The notes below the pieces were generated by a model. That model did not search any database. It saw only the letters and a program-made list of their open reading frames with translations, and had not been told where the DNA came from. A stretch of DNA of 64,000 bases from Rhodocollybia butyracea (lineage: Eukaryota; Basidiomycota; Agaricomycetes; Agaricales; Omphalotaceae): contig JADNRY010000010.1 in assembly GCA_015501585.1 (NCBI GenBank), forward strand, positions 1 through 64,000, given 5' to 3'. The translations under genes were made by a program, and so were the position numbers. Positions 21,830-32,894 of the stretch are shown here, in pieces (position 1 is the stretch's first letter; every line of letters starts with the position of its first letter).

Positions 21830-23683
21830 GACTGAGGATAATAAAATTGGGTGATATGAAGGTGGATAGAAGTGTGGTAGTTGGACAATTTGAAGCATCC
21901 CCTCTTAACTACTTATGCACGTGAAAAGGCGGTCACGTTATCGTTATGTTATCAGGTGACCACGCCAGCGGCCAGCGTCTGACTCTGGCCACGCCCGGCC
22001 GCCAAGTTCCAACCTACTATTGGCAGTAGCAATCAAGGACGAGCATGACAACAAATCCAAGAGAAAATACTCACTGACGCCAGAGGAAGAAACTTTCTTG
22101 TTTGGAACGCTAGCCTTCTACGCTTGTTCTTAGTCAGATTCATCTTGTACTAGAATTCGGGATGTGCCCATTTGCAGGCTCTGAGATGAAGATATGCACG
22201 TACACCCTCAGATTCAACAAAAAGTTTGAATACAGCTTCCAGGCTCATTTCCGCCATTCAACTTGAACATTTAAGCTCCAGATCTTTACCCAACGGTTGC
22301 ACAGTAACGGAGGATGGAGCCAATTATAGTATTTGCCAAATAGTGTACCACAACTTGGTGAATCTTCTACCGAACATTGAGCGAAGTCATCAAGCCTGCT
22401 TGTATCAAATGTGGAATAGACAGAGAGAGCCGTAGATTATGTTGTAACTTGTTGGTGGCATGATGTACACAAAAGTGCGCAATAAATTCGCCTGGATTCT
22501 ATGCAGAGATGTAGGAAAGCGTATGTTATGCAGATCTTTGACTATCAGTGAGAGAGGCTGAGTGACTGGGTGGTTCGGGAATTTGCGCGGTTTAGCACTA
22601 CCTTGAGAATCGAGATATACGTAGTAAAGGAAGCAACGACAATCTTATTGTATGCATGGATTCGAAAGATCATTCCAGGCGAGTTCCATAACAACATTTT
22701 CGAAGCGAGTGTCCCGAGAGTTGCTTTGTCGGCAGACGAGGGAGATATTGAACCAGAGGGTGTGCCAGGATGAAGCTCCAACAAGAGAACGGATAGAAGG
22801 CGACTCACAAAAGATCAACAGTGGCAATACCGCGAAATCTTCCGGGAAGAGTAGGGTATGCCACCAACAACCGAGTGTTTTTGATTTCTATCCTCTATCC
22901 TTCAAGCAAACTATTTGGCATTCGTTTGAGATACTCCCTGTTATTGTGCGTCGGACACGTTTGAACTTTGGATGTAGGAGCGGCTTGCCGGTATTTGTGA
23001 GAAATTATAGAAATTTAAGCGCCGACAAACTGAACGTTTCATCTACTTATTCGTTCTTTGCATGAAATATCCTCTGTTGCTCTACCATTTTCGTCTAGAG
23101 CTAGAGTCAAGGAGACTGTTGATCTCAGAGTAAAATTGATCGCATATTCGCGCGGGGAAGAGTGTGGTCGCTCGTACAAGCACCTCTTATTCTGGAGAGT
23201 TTCTGGATCGCTATAGCCTACAGCAGCGGCTGAAACGAACTGTGACAATCTGGAGGTCCATACATGTGCGCCGTAGGCCGTTCTGACTATCGCAATCCCC
23301 AATAACTGGTTGAACTGGTATGAAGTATAAGGCCTGCGAGTGCCACCAAACCTCCTCACTTTCGTTCTTTGGCAAGCGCGCATAGATTCTGCACCACGCG
23401 GTGCGAGTCAAAACTCAAAGAGATTGCAAGTGCGATATATTGTTTTCAAGGCGAGAGAGAGGTTCTTTGACATTTGTGCGCGGATCACAACTGCCAAGTT
23501 CACACAGATGTCTAGACTCTACTGAGTCTACTCGTGCTGGTCTCATGTCCGAGTTCAGAACTCGGGAACCATTGAGTCACCATATGAGTCACCATACTTC
23601 CCTAGCAAAAGGATATAAAAGAGTGGAACAAATCTCGTAGTCCAACCAGTTTTACCCCCGCTTCCAAACCCAAAGCATTCACA
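21830..23683. other. Intergenic; right part is a duplicated GFA upstream region
   Basis: No gene recognised in 1.85 kb. Overlapping ORFs at 22545-23065 are in conflicting frames. The last 450 bp (about 23240-23683) share blocks with 26160-26670 upstream of the second GFA gene (CGCCGT...GGCCGTTCTGAC, CCATATGAGTCACC), so the promoter was copied with the gene. Confidence 0.45.
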
Positions 23684-24309
23684 ATGACAATCTACTCTGG
23701 AAACTGCCATTGCGGGCTTGTCAAGTTTACTATCACACTACCAGGCTCTATCTACGACCATAATGTTGCAAGCTGCAATTGTTCGTCTTCTCCATCTAAG
23801 CCGACTTCTCGCGTGGGCTTACTGGGTTATTTTTAGGCTCTCATTGCACTCGTAACGGGTCCCTGTTGATTTACTTCCCAACGAAAGAGATCAAGTATTA
23901 TTCTGGGGAAGCGGACCTCAAGGTGTGAAGTGCTTTATTACATCCGAAAGTACAATATGTTCATTATTATCTAGGGTTATAGCGCTAGCTTCGGTACCAA
24001 GGAGGTGGAACACATGTTTTGTCCTCAGTGCGGCAGTTCCACTGGTTGGAAATGTATTGAACCCGGACGCATCGACGACCTTCCTTTCGAAGCAGTTAAT
24101 GTATGTGTATCAACTTGAATGACTTAGGCCGCCTAACGGCTCACAAAATTCTTAAAAATCACAATGCCTTCTAGGTCCGCATGCTGAACAACATCGATGT
24201 CGAGAAACTGAAGCTGGAGCCTCTCGATGGCCTCACCGAACTTGGTGGGGAGTATGAACTGGGTAAGTGGTATGAGAAGATTCAAGAGAAGGCAGAGAAA
24301 GAAGTGTGA
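23684..24309 (+). CDS. GFA / CENP-V domain protein (147 aa), copy A
   Basis: Four exons: 23684-23780, 23837-23922, 23975-24100 and 24175-24309 (444 nt). The first intron (GTTCGT...TTTAG) is supported because removing it restores the family motif CNCSHC. The protein has the zinc-binding cysteines of the GFA fold: CHC at the N-terminus (C8, C10), CNCSHC (C31, C33, C36) and FCPQCG (C77, C80). The fold is named after glutathione-dependent formaldehyde-activating enzymes, but most fungal members have no known substrate. Small size and a complete Cys set suggest a working zinc protein. Paralogue of the gene at 26.67 kb. Confidence 0.8.
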
Positions 24310-24848
24310 GTTGGCCGTCTCTGGTGTGTATATAACCGCCTACTTGGGCGAGAATCGTCTAGACACGTAGTAGGAGGTGTAAACTTACCGATGTATAATA
24401 TCAAGTCAACACTATGTAAAGCCAATTTTTCCTCCTGGAGTTCAAGTGGACCAGCATTTAGAGGCGATTGTTGCTGTGCAAGTACATATTTGCAGATGTA
24501 TAGTCTTAATCCATGAGTTAAGAGTCGTGAGGCCTTGAGGAAAGGGAACGCTCAATGAGCCTTATCATGACATGATGCTTCGTCCAAAAGCAAAGAGGAA
24601 GTCATCAAGACCACCTTCCTCGCCACTCGCACCCTCGATGACTTCTCAGTCTCTTTTACCAGAACTCTCCTCCAATGGTGAAACCACCTTCAATGCCTTA
24701 CCTGTGTCTCCGCCCCCACTCTCGTCAGCTCTCCCCATCCCAATGCCCGAGGCCCCGAAAGTTAAGCAGCTGACCTTAAGTCTCAGAGCAAAACGGCGGA
24801 CAAAACTTTCTCCCAGCCAATCATATAACGCAGGACTACTCATAGCCG
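24310..24848. other. Intergenic, duplicated 3' flank of the GFA gene
   Basis: About 24340-24515 matches 27310-27550 downstream of GFA copy B (for example AGGCGATTGTTG...ACATATTTGCAGATGTATAG). An antisense-like ORF over 24572-25030 overlaps the dehydratase 3' end and is not credible. Confidence 0.5.
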
Positions 24849-26095
24849 CTATTTACTCTCGGATTTCGTCTCCAATTCGCTCAACATATTCCGCCAGCTC
24901 TTCATACCTCTCTGAGCATGCTCTTCAGGTACTCTCTCGCCAGGTTCAAACATACTTCTGGAAAAGACCTCCAGTGAAACTGTACCGCGATAGCCTATAT
25001 CCTCAAACAATACCTTGGCCACGTCTTTAACAGGAAGATAGCCACCTAGTTCAGGCTCGCATGGAAATAGCCGTGCATTGCGCGACCACATCATTCGAGT
25101 CTTCATCTCTGGGTCCCAGAACGGATGAGATGGAGAGAGAGGTGGGTCCAAACGCTCTGCATCTGAAAGTTGAATGTAAAATATCTTCTTGACGAGGTTA
25201 GGTCCCGCCCTTGACATCTCGTTCAAAGACATGGCTAGATCTGCGGGTCCAGCTTCCCTCTGACCACTCGAGCGGGTTGGGTCACCATAGACATTTGCCA
25301 GAATATGATAGGTATCTAGGACCGTTCCGACATTCGGGAGATTAACTCGATCCACGACCTCCCAAGCTTGTTGCCATCTGCAATCCAGTAAGTAAACAAC
25401 TTGGTCGATAATGAAAACAGATAATACAAACAGATTGACATGGGCACCCCATGACAAGGCCTCGTATGCGAATCTAATCGGTGGATCCTCCCTCAAACCG
25501 AGGTGACCAATCTCTGTTATATCCTGTATAATTTTGTCAATCTCCCCCGTTGTTCCGGCAGAATCCATCTAGCGAGAGTTATAAGTACCCAAGGGGAAAC
25601 TGTACAGACAACAAATTTACCTACCTGTGAAGGAATTTGAATCATATCTGTCCCGAGAGCCTTTGCAACCTTGATAAAGACCCCCATCTTTGCGATCATC
25701 ATTTCATGTTTCTCTTTGTCCACTAAACCATCGTAATTTGTAAATGGCTGTAAAACCAACACTGAAAGGCCATGTTTGTCGCATAGAGCCTTACACTGTT
25801 CCGCCGATTTTACCATAGCTTCTTCGTTTAGTTCAAGAGCGGATAAATCTTCCCGCTGTTTCGATGAGACATAATTCTTTGCGTGGTACACGAGGTCTTC
25901 CCAGAATACTTCTATCCCGTCAAACCCAGCCTCCTGAGCAGCGGCAAGTTTGGGCTCGAGATCATGAACCGCCGCACGACCTAGAACATATAAAAGGCCA
26001 TGGGTGAGACTAGGAGAAAGTGTGAGGAAAGTTGATACATGCTTACCTAGGGACATACTCGCTATGACAATGGGAAGCTTGGAAAGTGGATTCAT
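24849..26095 (-). CDS. 3-dehydroshikimate dehydratase-like TIM-barrel protein (356 aa)
   Basis: Four exons: 26047-26095, 25625-25980, 25432-25568 and 24849-25377 (1,071 nt). The sequence fits the xylose-isomerase-like TIM barrel of fungal 3-dehydroshikimate dehydratases (QutC/qa-4 type), which turn 3-dehydroshikimate into protocatechuate in quinate catabolism. Visible family marks are SKLPIVIASMSLGR (strand 1), EAGFDGIEVFWEDL, VLQPFTNYDGL, LGTDMIQIPSQ, LDTYHILANVYGDP and GTVSLEVFSRS (C-terminal Glu of the metal site). The start at 26095 is the first ATG, and the first intron lies in the glycine of SLGR. Length matches the family. A quinate-permease-like gene lies 3.1 kb away, which supports this role; other sugar-phosphate isomerase-like enzymes remain possible. 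Confidence 0.75.
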
Positions 26096-26670
26096 GGTTG
26101 TCAAAGACTAAGACAAGACTGGGGGGGGGATGTTTATGAAACAGCCGGGCACGGATGGCGTCATACATGCGCGCCGTGGAGAGGCCGTTCTGACCCCAAC
26201 ACGAAGGATAAGTAACAAGGCCTGCGAGGGGCGTTGAAGCTCTTCACTTAAGCTTTTGGTGGAATCGTGTTTGGCAAATGCGCATAATAAATTCGCCTAT
26301 CACGCGGTGCACGGCGAGGGGTAGACTAAATTACTTGGCAAAGAGATTGGGCAATCCACAAATGTGATATTGTTCAAGGCGAGGGAACGCGAGACTCTTC
26401 TTTGCGGATCACAACTGTCAAAGTTCATATGTTCAGGAAGAGTCAGGAGGTCTCATGTACGAGAGTGGTACCCTATATCTACCCTGAACACTCCAGTTGA
26501 CTCACCAGTTGACTCACCATATGAGTCACCGTACTGTCGGCAACACTAACCCTAATCAGGACTCACCTAACGGAAGGCCAACGGAAGGCTATAAAAGACT
26601 GGGCAGTCCTGGGCAATCTCGTACGTCCCCGAACTAGTTTGACCCCACTTCCGAACCCAAAGCCTTGACA
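26096..26670 (+). promoter_or_regulatory. Shared upstream region, dehydratase / GFA copy B
   Basis: A 575-bp divergent region. Repeated TGACTCACC and TGAGTCACC motifs (26498-26528) resemble AP-1/bZIP sites and recur upstream of GFA copy A (23576-23595). A TATAAAA-like box occurs at 26591 and again at 23624, each 60-80 bp before the GFA start. Confidence 0.45.
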
Positions 26671-27290
26671 ATGACAACCTACTCTGGAAACTGCCATTGC
26701 GGGCTTGTCAAGTTTACTATAACACTACCAGGCTCTATCTACGACCATAATATTGCAAACTGCAATTGTTCGTCTTCTCCGTCCAAGTCGACTTCTCGTG
26801 TGGGCTTACGAGATTATCTTTTAGGCTCTCACTGCGCCCGAAACGGGTCCCTGTTCATTTACTTCCCAACGAAAGAAATCAAGTATTATTCTGGGGAAGC
26901 GGACCTCAAGGTGCGAAATGCTTTATTACATGGGCCGAAAGTACACTAAATATGTTCATTACTATCTAGGGTTATAGCGCTAGCTTCGGTTTCAAGGTCG
27001 TGGAACACATGTTTTGTCCTCAGTGTGGGAGTTCCACCGGTTGGAAATGTATTGAACCACGCATCGACAACTTTCCTGGCGTTGAAGCAGTCAATGTATG
27101 TTTATCCATAACTAACGACTCACAGAATCACAAAATTCTTAATGCCTTCTTCTAGGTCCGCATGCTGAACAATGTCGATATTGAGAAACTGAAACTGGGG
27201 CCTTTCGATGGCCGAACCAAAATCGGTGGCGAGTATGAACTGGGTAAATGGTATGAAAAGATTCAAGAGAAGGTAGAGAAAGAAGTGTGA
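26671..27290 (+). CDS. GFA / CENP-V domain protein (147 aa), copy B
   Basis: Exons 26671-26767, 26825-26910, 26970-27095 and 27156-27290 (444 nt), the same structure as copy A. All seven cysteines are kept (C8, C10, C31, C33, C36, C77, C80). The unspliced first exon-intron-exon also stays open, which would mislead automatic calling; only splicing the 57-nt intron gives NCNCSHCARNG. Differences from copy A cluster at the C-terminus. The dehydratase lies between the two copies on the opposite strand. Confidence 0.8.
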
Positions 27291-27700
27291 GTTTGGTCTT
27301 AATTGTGTATAAACTACCTATTTGGGTATCGAAACTCGCCCCTACATGTAGTAGGGGAGGTGCAACTTACCGATGTACAATATCAAGTCAACACCATGTA
27401 AAGCCAATTTTCAAAGATGTACTGAACAGTTTGCGAATTCCTGGAGACTTCATAGGCTTTATACATACAGGCTATGGGAAGTGGACCAACATTTGGAGGC
27501 GATTGTTGCGTTGCAATTACATATTTGCAGATGTATAGTCTTAATCCATGAAACTTAACCGTTAGGTCAGGCGAAGCTAGTACGTTAGAACGAGAAGAAC
27601 TCACGTCCACTGTGAATATTGTATTGAAGAGATAACAGTTATGAAGGAAGTGGAAGTCAAAAGAGAAGAGGTATGATCGCGACAGCGAGGAATAACGTGC
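27291..27700. other. Intergenic, duplicated GFA 3' flank
   Basis: 27310-27550 repeats the 3' flank of GFA copy A. The remainder shows nothing. Confidence 0.5.
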
Positions 27701-28914
27701 TTACAACAGCGAAGGCCAAACACAATCTGCCATCAAGAGTAAATCTGCTCTATCCCTTTTGTCTCCAACTCGTTCAATTGCTCCTCGAATTAATGTAGCA
27801 TCAGATATCTGTAGGTGTGCCACTCGATCTCCATGTAGCCAGTCCTTTGGCCCCAATTCTAGAATGATTTTCATTGCGCCATCGGAGGCAATCAGTTTTC
27901 TTAAATTTTCAACCTGTACATTCCGGAGAAGCGTTCGACCGTGATCAACAGTCTGCACCTGCTGTTTGCCTAACCAAACACGCCATGTGATAGATCCATC
28001 CTTATAGAACGGAGGGACTTCCAGGTGAAGTTCCCTAGCAAAAGCATCTTGGACGCGGTTAAGAAGATGCCGAAGCCTGATACGGTCCAAGTACAGATGA
28101 TCACGCTGAGGAAGAATGGTCAGAAGAGATACTTGTGACTGTGGAATGGTGTAAGGAACGTACGACAATAATCCAACTTTGAACATCCTCTTGCTCACCT
28201 CTGACTATCTCGAGCTCTCTTTGTAAATCATCGAATTTTTCTGCGATTTTCCGGTGAGCTGCTTCAGCTTCATGGCGAACTGCTTCAACTTCACGACGAG
28301 CCTCTTCACAAGCCTCTTCAGCTTCACGACTAGCCTCTTCAGCCTTACGAAGACCCGCAGCAGCATCACGACGGACCTCATCAACTTCACGACGGAGTTT
28401 TTCAACCATTTCAATGATGGAAGCTGTGGGAGAATCAGTGGTTTCAGCAGGCTTGAGGCTAGCGCGCGCAGAGGAAAATAATGGCTGTAAGTCAGAGGGC
28501 GTAAAGGCGGCAACCGCCTCCAGACTTGGATGGGCTGTCAAGGTGTCTGGCAAAGGTTGAGTTGGCGTTAGAATCACAAACGGACCACTATAGCTTTTCA
28601 ATCTGTCACTATCAAGCACTGGGGACTGCAGTATCAGAAGCAAAATTGTCAACAATAAAAATGAACGTACATTTTCCTTTAGTATTGTTGTCATACACAA
28701 GGACTGAGTTTACCGAAGCTAACTTGACACCGTTTCCGTGGGCTTCTATAAGTTTTGCTTGCATGAACTCGACTGCAGCCTTTTTCAACTGGGCGACTGT
28801 ATCGCTAGCTGATGGCCGAAGGTATGCGGATTGCGAGGTCTCAGGACTTATCTCAACAACGATGGCGGCCTTCGACGTAGTAGAAGTTTCTGTACTGAGC
28901 TCTAGTTTCGCCAT
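27701..28914 (-). CDS. Coiled-coil protein, function unknown (367 aa)
   Basis: Three exons: 28671-28914, 28164-28618 and 27701-28105 (1,104 nt). The start is the ATG at 28914. N-terminus: a ubiquitin-fold-like stretch (AAIVVEISPE, then VAQLKKAAVEFMQAKL) followed by FVILTPTQPLPD. Middle (about 152-226): a strong coiled coil with heptad-like LRREVDEVRRDAA and EAEEACEEARREVEA. C-terminus: a conserved-looking globular part (DRIRLRHLLNRVQDAF, then WLGKQQVQTVDHG, then LGPKDWLHGDRVAHL). I do not recognise the family by name. The last codons overlap a donor-like GTAAGC; using it would change the end to a slightly longer GREFFSF tail. Confidence 0.6.
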
Positions 28915-29221
28915 GAAGGGAGAGAGCAAGATGCTGGCGCTTATCCATCAGGCGCTTACACTGCGTTCCTCACTCAGCTTCAACTTGAGCTTGAATGACC
29001 GTGTCAGTTTCTTTCCTACGACTTGCAACCTTCCCGCTACAGGAAGAACGCTCTTCCATAGAAGGACGGATTAATTACGTTCCATGGACCATTACCAGCT
29101 AGTCTATTCAGTATTGATCACAAGCGCAATCATATAGAATAAGTATAAAAATGTTCACGCTCTCTTGTAAAACCGTTCCTGACCCCCAAACTTCAGCGTT
29201 ATAACTAGAAGCTTGCATAAA
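28915..29221. promoter_or_regulatory. Divergent promoter, coiled-coil / quinate permease
   Basis: 307 bp with no ORF of interest; it must hold the start regions of both flanking genes. A TATA-like TATAAAAATG lies 72-81 bp before the permease ATG. Confidence 0.4.
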
Positions 29222-31455
29222 ATGGTCAGCCTTGCTAGAGTCGAAGATCGCCCTACGCCGTCAGAGGTGTATAATTGGAGAATCTACTTCAATGCCTTCG
29301 CTGCTACTTTCGCAGCTGTTATGATCGGGTATGTGTTTTTTCTTCATTTTTTTCGTCGCTGTACTGACATTGCATACAAATTATCATTGACCTCTAGTTA
29401 TGATTCAGCTTTCATCGGAACTTCAATATCTCTTGCGAGTTTCAAACGCGAATTTGGCTTAAATACCTTGTCTACTGATCAATTTGGGGTCGTCTCCGCC
29501 AATATCGTATCCACTTTCCAGGCCGGGTTCGTACGAATATCCTATTTCCGCGTAAAATAATTTGTTTTATCCGTGTTAACAGCGCTTTCTTCGGTGCACT
29601 CTTTGGCTATCCCGTCGGCTACTTTTGGGGCAGAAAATACGGTCTTTTGTTCTCCTCGGTAATCTTTTGTATCGGGGCTGCGCTTCAGATTGGAGCATCG
29701 TGGGTCCTTCTACTTCTAAGCGGGCTCCAGTAGAGACTAATACTATATACCGTCTAGTTCCAAGACTGGCTTGGGCATCGTCTATGCTGGACGTGCAATA
29801 TGCGGACTGGCAATTGGAGCTGCGTCTAATCTAGCTGTGAGCATCTCAAATTACCCTGAGTACTGTACTCACGCCTGCTGTAGCCCATTTTCGTAGCGGA
29901 AATAGCTCCTCCTGCCATTCGAGGTCGTCTCATTGGATTATATGAACTTTGCTGGCAAATCGGCGGTGTAGTCGGTTAGTTCTCCTTGTTTCAATACTTG
30001 CAGATGTTAACCTGTACTATTAGGTTTCTGGATGTATGTTCTCCTTGTTTGAACTTGGGAGATTCTGATTCGTATACTCAGAAATTATGGAGTGACTCTA
30101 CACATTCCTGCGGGTCACAAGCAGTGGATAATTGCATTTGCCGTTCAACTCATTGTAAGCCGCTGTTTCTCGCACGCTCTCTCACTAACCTTACTCTCCC
30201 GACAGCCTGGCGGTCTTCTGTTCATTGGCTCGCTCCTCTTGAGTGAATCCCCCCGATGGCTCATGTCTCGCGATCGTGAAGAAGACGCGCTTCGTTCTCT
30301 CGCATATCTGAGAAACCTCCCTAGGGATGCTCCCTACGTTCAACAAGAACTCACAGAAACCAGAGAAGCAATTCGACATGAGCGTAGCTTGGCAGGCGCT
30401 GGGTTCTTTGGCCCACTTCGAACGGTTTTCTCGAGTTCCAAGCTCATATGGAGAGCTGCGCTTGCCTCCAGTTTATTTGCATGGCAAAATGCAACAGGTA
30501 TCAATGCGATCAACTACTACTCGTAAGTAATTCAGAAAGCACTCTTGTTTGTTCTTAAGTTACGTTCCAGACCTACTATTTTTACATCCATTGGAGTAAC
30601 TGGATCCTCAGGACTTCTCACGACAGGTGGGCCAATACCATGTTGAACTCGTAGTTAAGTTATTGAAATCTCACCCCAGGTGTATATGGAATAATCAAGA
30701 TGGTCGGCGCCGGCATCTGGCTTATGTACCTCATTGACACCCTCGGTCGTCGAAAGATTCTCATGATTGGTTCCATCGGAGGGGCGCTTAGCATGTACTA
30801 TATCGGTGCATATATTGCCATTGCAGAACCGGCAGAGCATCCGAGCACCGTACTCAGTGCTGGAGGCAAGAGCGCAGTCGCTTTTTTCTATATCTGGACC
30901 ATATTTTACTCGCCTACTTGGAATGGAACACCTTGGGGTATTGCCATCACTCTATTTCCTTAATTCCCACTTACGCTCCTCACTCCTCCCCTTTCTTAAC
31001 AGTGGTTTCTGCCGAATTTTTCCCTCAGCACGTCAGGACGTTCACTTCGGCAATCTCTGGCTGCTCTAATTGGGGGTGGACTTTTATAATCTCCCGCTTC
31101 ACCCCACAGATGTTCGAAACTATGGGCTTTGGAGTATACCTGTTTTTCGCAAGTTTGATGATACTTTCTATTCCTTACGTCTACGTGAGTCCTTCTCGAG
31201 TCAAGTATCGATTGTCAAGAAACCAATTCTCATGAATCCTCGCAGTTCCTGCTACCGGAAACCAAATGTATTCCGTTAGAATACATGGACGATCTCTTTG
31301 GGGCGGATGTCAAGCCATGGAACGCATATAACATCGTCATTGAACGTGTCGCCGCGAACCATCGTAAAATTACATCTCAAAACGAAGCAGAGCAGGGGAA
31401 GGGGGATGTTTCTATGGCTGAGAATACCAGCGAAAAGGACGAGGAGCGTTATTGA
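29222..31455 (+). CDS. MFS sugar transporter, quinate-permease type (542 aa)
   Basis: Twelve exons, in frame: 29222-29328, 29398-29526, 29583-29699, 29758-29836, 29884-29974, 30024-30033, 30082-30154, 30206-30522, 30571-30626, 30680-30937, 31003-31184 and 31246-31455 (1,629 nt). The N-terminus VEDRPTPSEVYNWRIY and IGYDSAFIGTSISL match the fungal quinate permeases (QutD/qa-y). MFS sugar-porter signatures follow: GYFWGRKYG (loop 2-3), AGRAICGLAIGAAS, PPAIRGRLIGLYEL, SESPRWLMSRDREEDAL and DTLGRRKIL. About 12 membrane spans are expected; it sits in the plasma membrane. Exon 6 is only 10 nt (encoding part of GFWI). The C-terminal tail is hydrophilic. Substrate is inferred from family and from the nearby dehydratase. 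Confidence 0.8.
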
Positions 31456-31866
31456 TGAATTATGATAAGCAACGAGTATTCGACGTAGAGTTGTTTTCTG
31501 ATAGTATGTCCCACAAGCGATTAATGTCCTCTTTGTGTAGACTATGTCATGTACTAGTAGTGTACCGTAAAATGCATTCTACTCTTATTACTCGGACGTC
31601 CGCTAACTTCACTTCAAAGAATCGATGCCCCAACTCTTCTTCATCGTTGAAGTTCAATTCTCCCACAGAACCCTCTGCATATTGTGTCGACCTGTCTACC
31701 TCTGAGAGAACGCTACGTAGAGATATACAGAGATTTCAAAACACAGCCAGTCGAACTAATTTTGTTCAATGAGTTTCTTGCTTTCGTTCCATTTCCAAGC
31801 TTTCTCGACTACTATAACGTACAACTCGATAGGGACCTTCATCTTTACTGCCACATCAATGACCAT
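31456..31866. other. Intergenic 3' ends, no gene seen
   Basis: 410 bp between two convergent 3' ends. Nothing recognised beyond AT-rich sequence. Confidence 0.5.
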
Positions 31867-32759
31867 TCAAACAGCTACCTTCGCAGCCAAGAATTCGGTC
31901 CATTCCTTCTCTCCCCAGCTGCTGGAAATCTCATTCGCAACAAGTCCATCCCAAAGAACGGTAGGAGAAACATGGATGCCATTTTGACGAGAGAATTTGA
32001 CTAGACGGGTGGGTTGTCAAGGGATTCCGTGGATAGAACCGAACTTACTGGTGTACTTGAGGTCATCAGTGACTGCGTTACCACCATTCGGGGTGCTCTT
32101 GAGCGCAAGAAGATCTTTGAATTCATTGGACAGATTACTTCCGATGACTGATTCAGCTAGTTTGGCAAGTTTGTCTCGCACTTGGAGAGGTGTGAGGTTT
32201 GAGGTTGGGATGTCGAAATATTCGCCTTGTACTTTGAACAGCTGAAAAATCCATCAACGGTTTCACAAGGAGAGACACATCGAGAATGCTAAGAAGAGTA
32301 CTAACAGCTAAGGCGAACGGCCAAAACTGTTGCGGGGCGACACGAGCAACCTACAAAACTTTATAAGCGATTACAAGCGAGAAATACTATCGGCACATAC
32401 TGCGAGACCAGCTTCATGGACCAAAGTCGAAGACGCATGCCACGGCTGGACCTGTGGCCTGAAGATCACTTTGACTTTACCACCGTATTTGCCTCCTTCG
32501 GCTAGAAGAGGGACGAGCACGCTGTTGATCGCCAAAGACATTTTGGCACTGAATGATAGATCAGTGTATATCAACAAGCCATCTTTCTTCAAAGAGTCGG
32601 GCATCCTACCTGTAAGGGCAAACATAGTCCACTGAAGATCGAGATCAGCATCGTGATAATGGGGAACAACAGCGATTACTTACGGAATATGTCAAGAGTA
32701 TGAGGGGCAGAACTCGAGCCAGCAATGATAAGAGGGCGAAGACTGGGTTGAAGAGCCAT
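31867..32759 (-). CDS. DsbA-type thioredoxin-fold protein (205 aa)
   Basis: Six exons: 32684-32759, 32610-32631, 32401-32548, 32306-32350, 32049-32241 and 31867-32000 (618 nt). Splicing the 22-nt exon 2 joins HTLDIFLDYVCPYSAK, which places a redox-like C30-P-Y-S33 motif at the end of strand 1, as in the fungal thioredoxin-like (DSBA) family. The second cysteine is Ser, so it is not a classical dithiol oxidase and may act monothiol or bind glutathione. Also typical are FRPQVQPWHASSTLVHEAGLAV and HVSPTVLWDG (with the cis-Pro) and the C-terminal EWTEFL. Skipping the small exon would leave an alternative ORF starting MFALTG; the spliced form is preferred because it restores the motif. Confidence 0.8.
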
Positions 32760-32894
32760 GTTTCAGTGAGAGTCTGACGAAGATAAGTATTAGATTACTA
32801 TTAGCGAACGTGACCGAGATAAGATAACAAGACAGCAGCGTGACGGCGCTAAAGTTCATTTCTTGTTCCAAGAAATTGAAGAATCCAAATATCG
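32760..32894. promoter_or_regulatory. Compact bidirectional promoter
   Basis: Only 135 bp separate the divergent ATGs of the thioredoxin-fold gene and the PCI gene. Confidence 0.55.

Noticed and set aside
24572..25030. 152-aa plus-strand ORF rich in Ser and Pro
   Set aside because: Overlaps the 3' end of the dehydratase gene antisense and its duplicated flank; no independent support.
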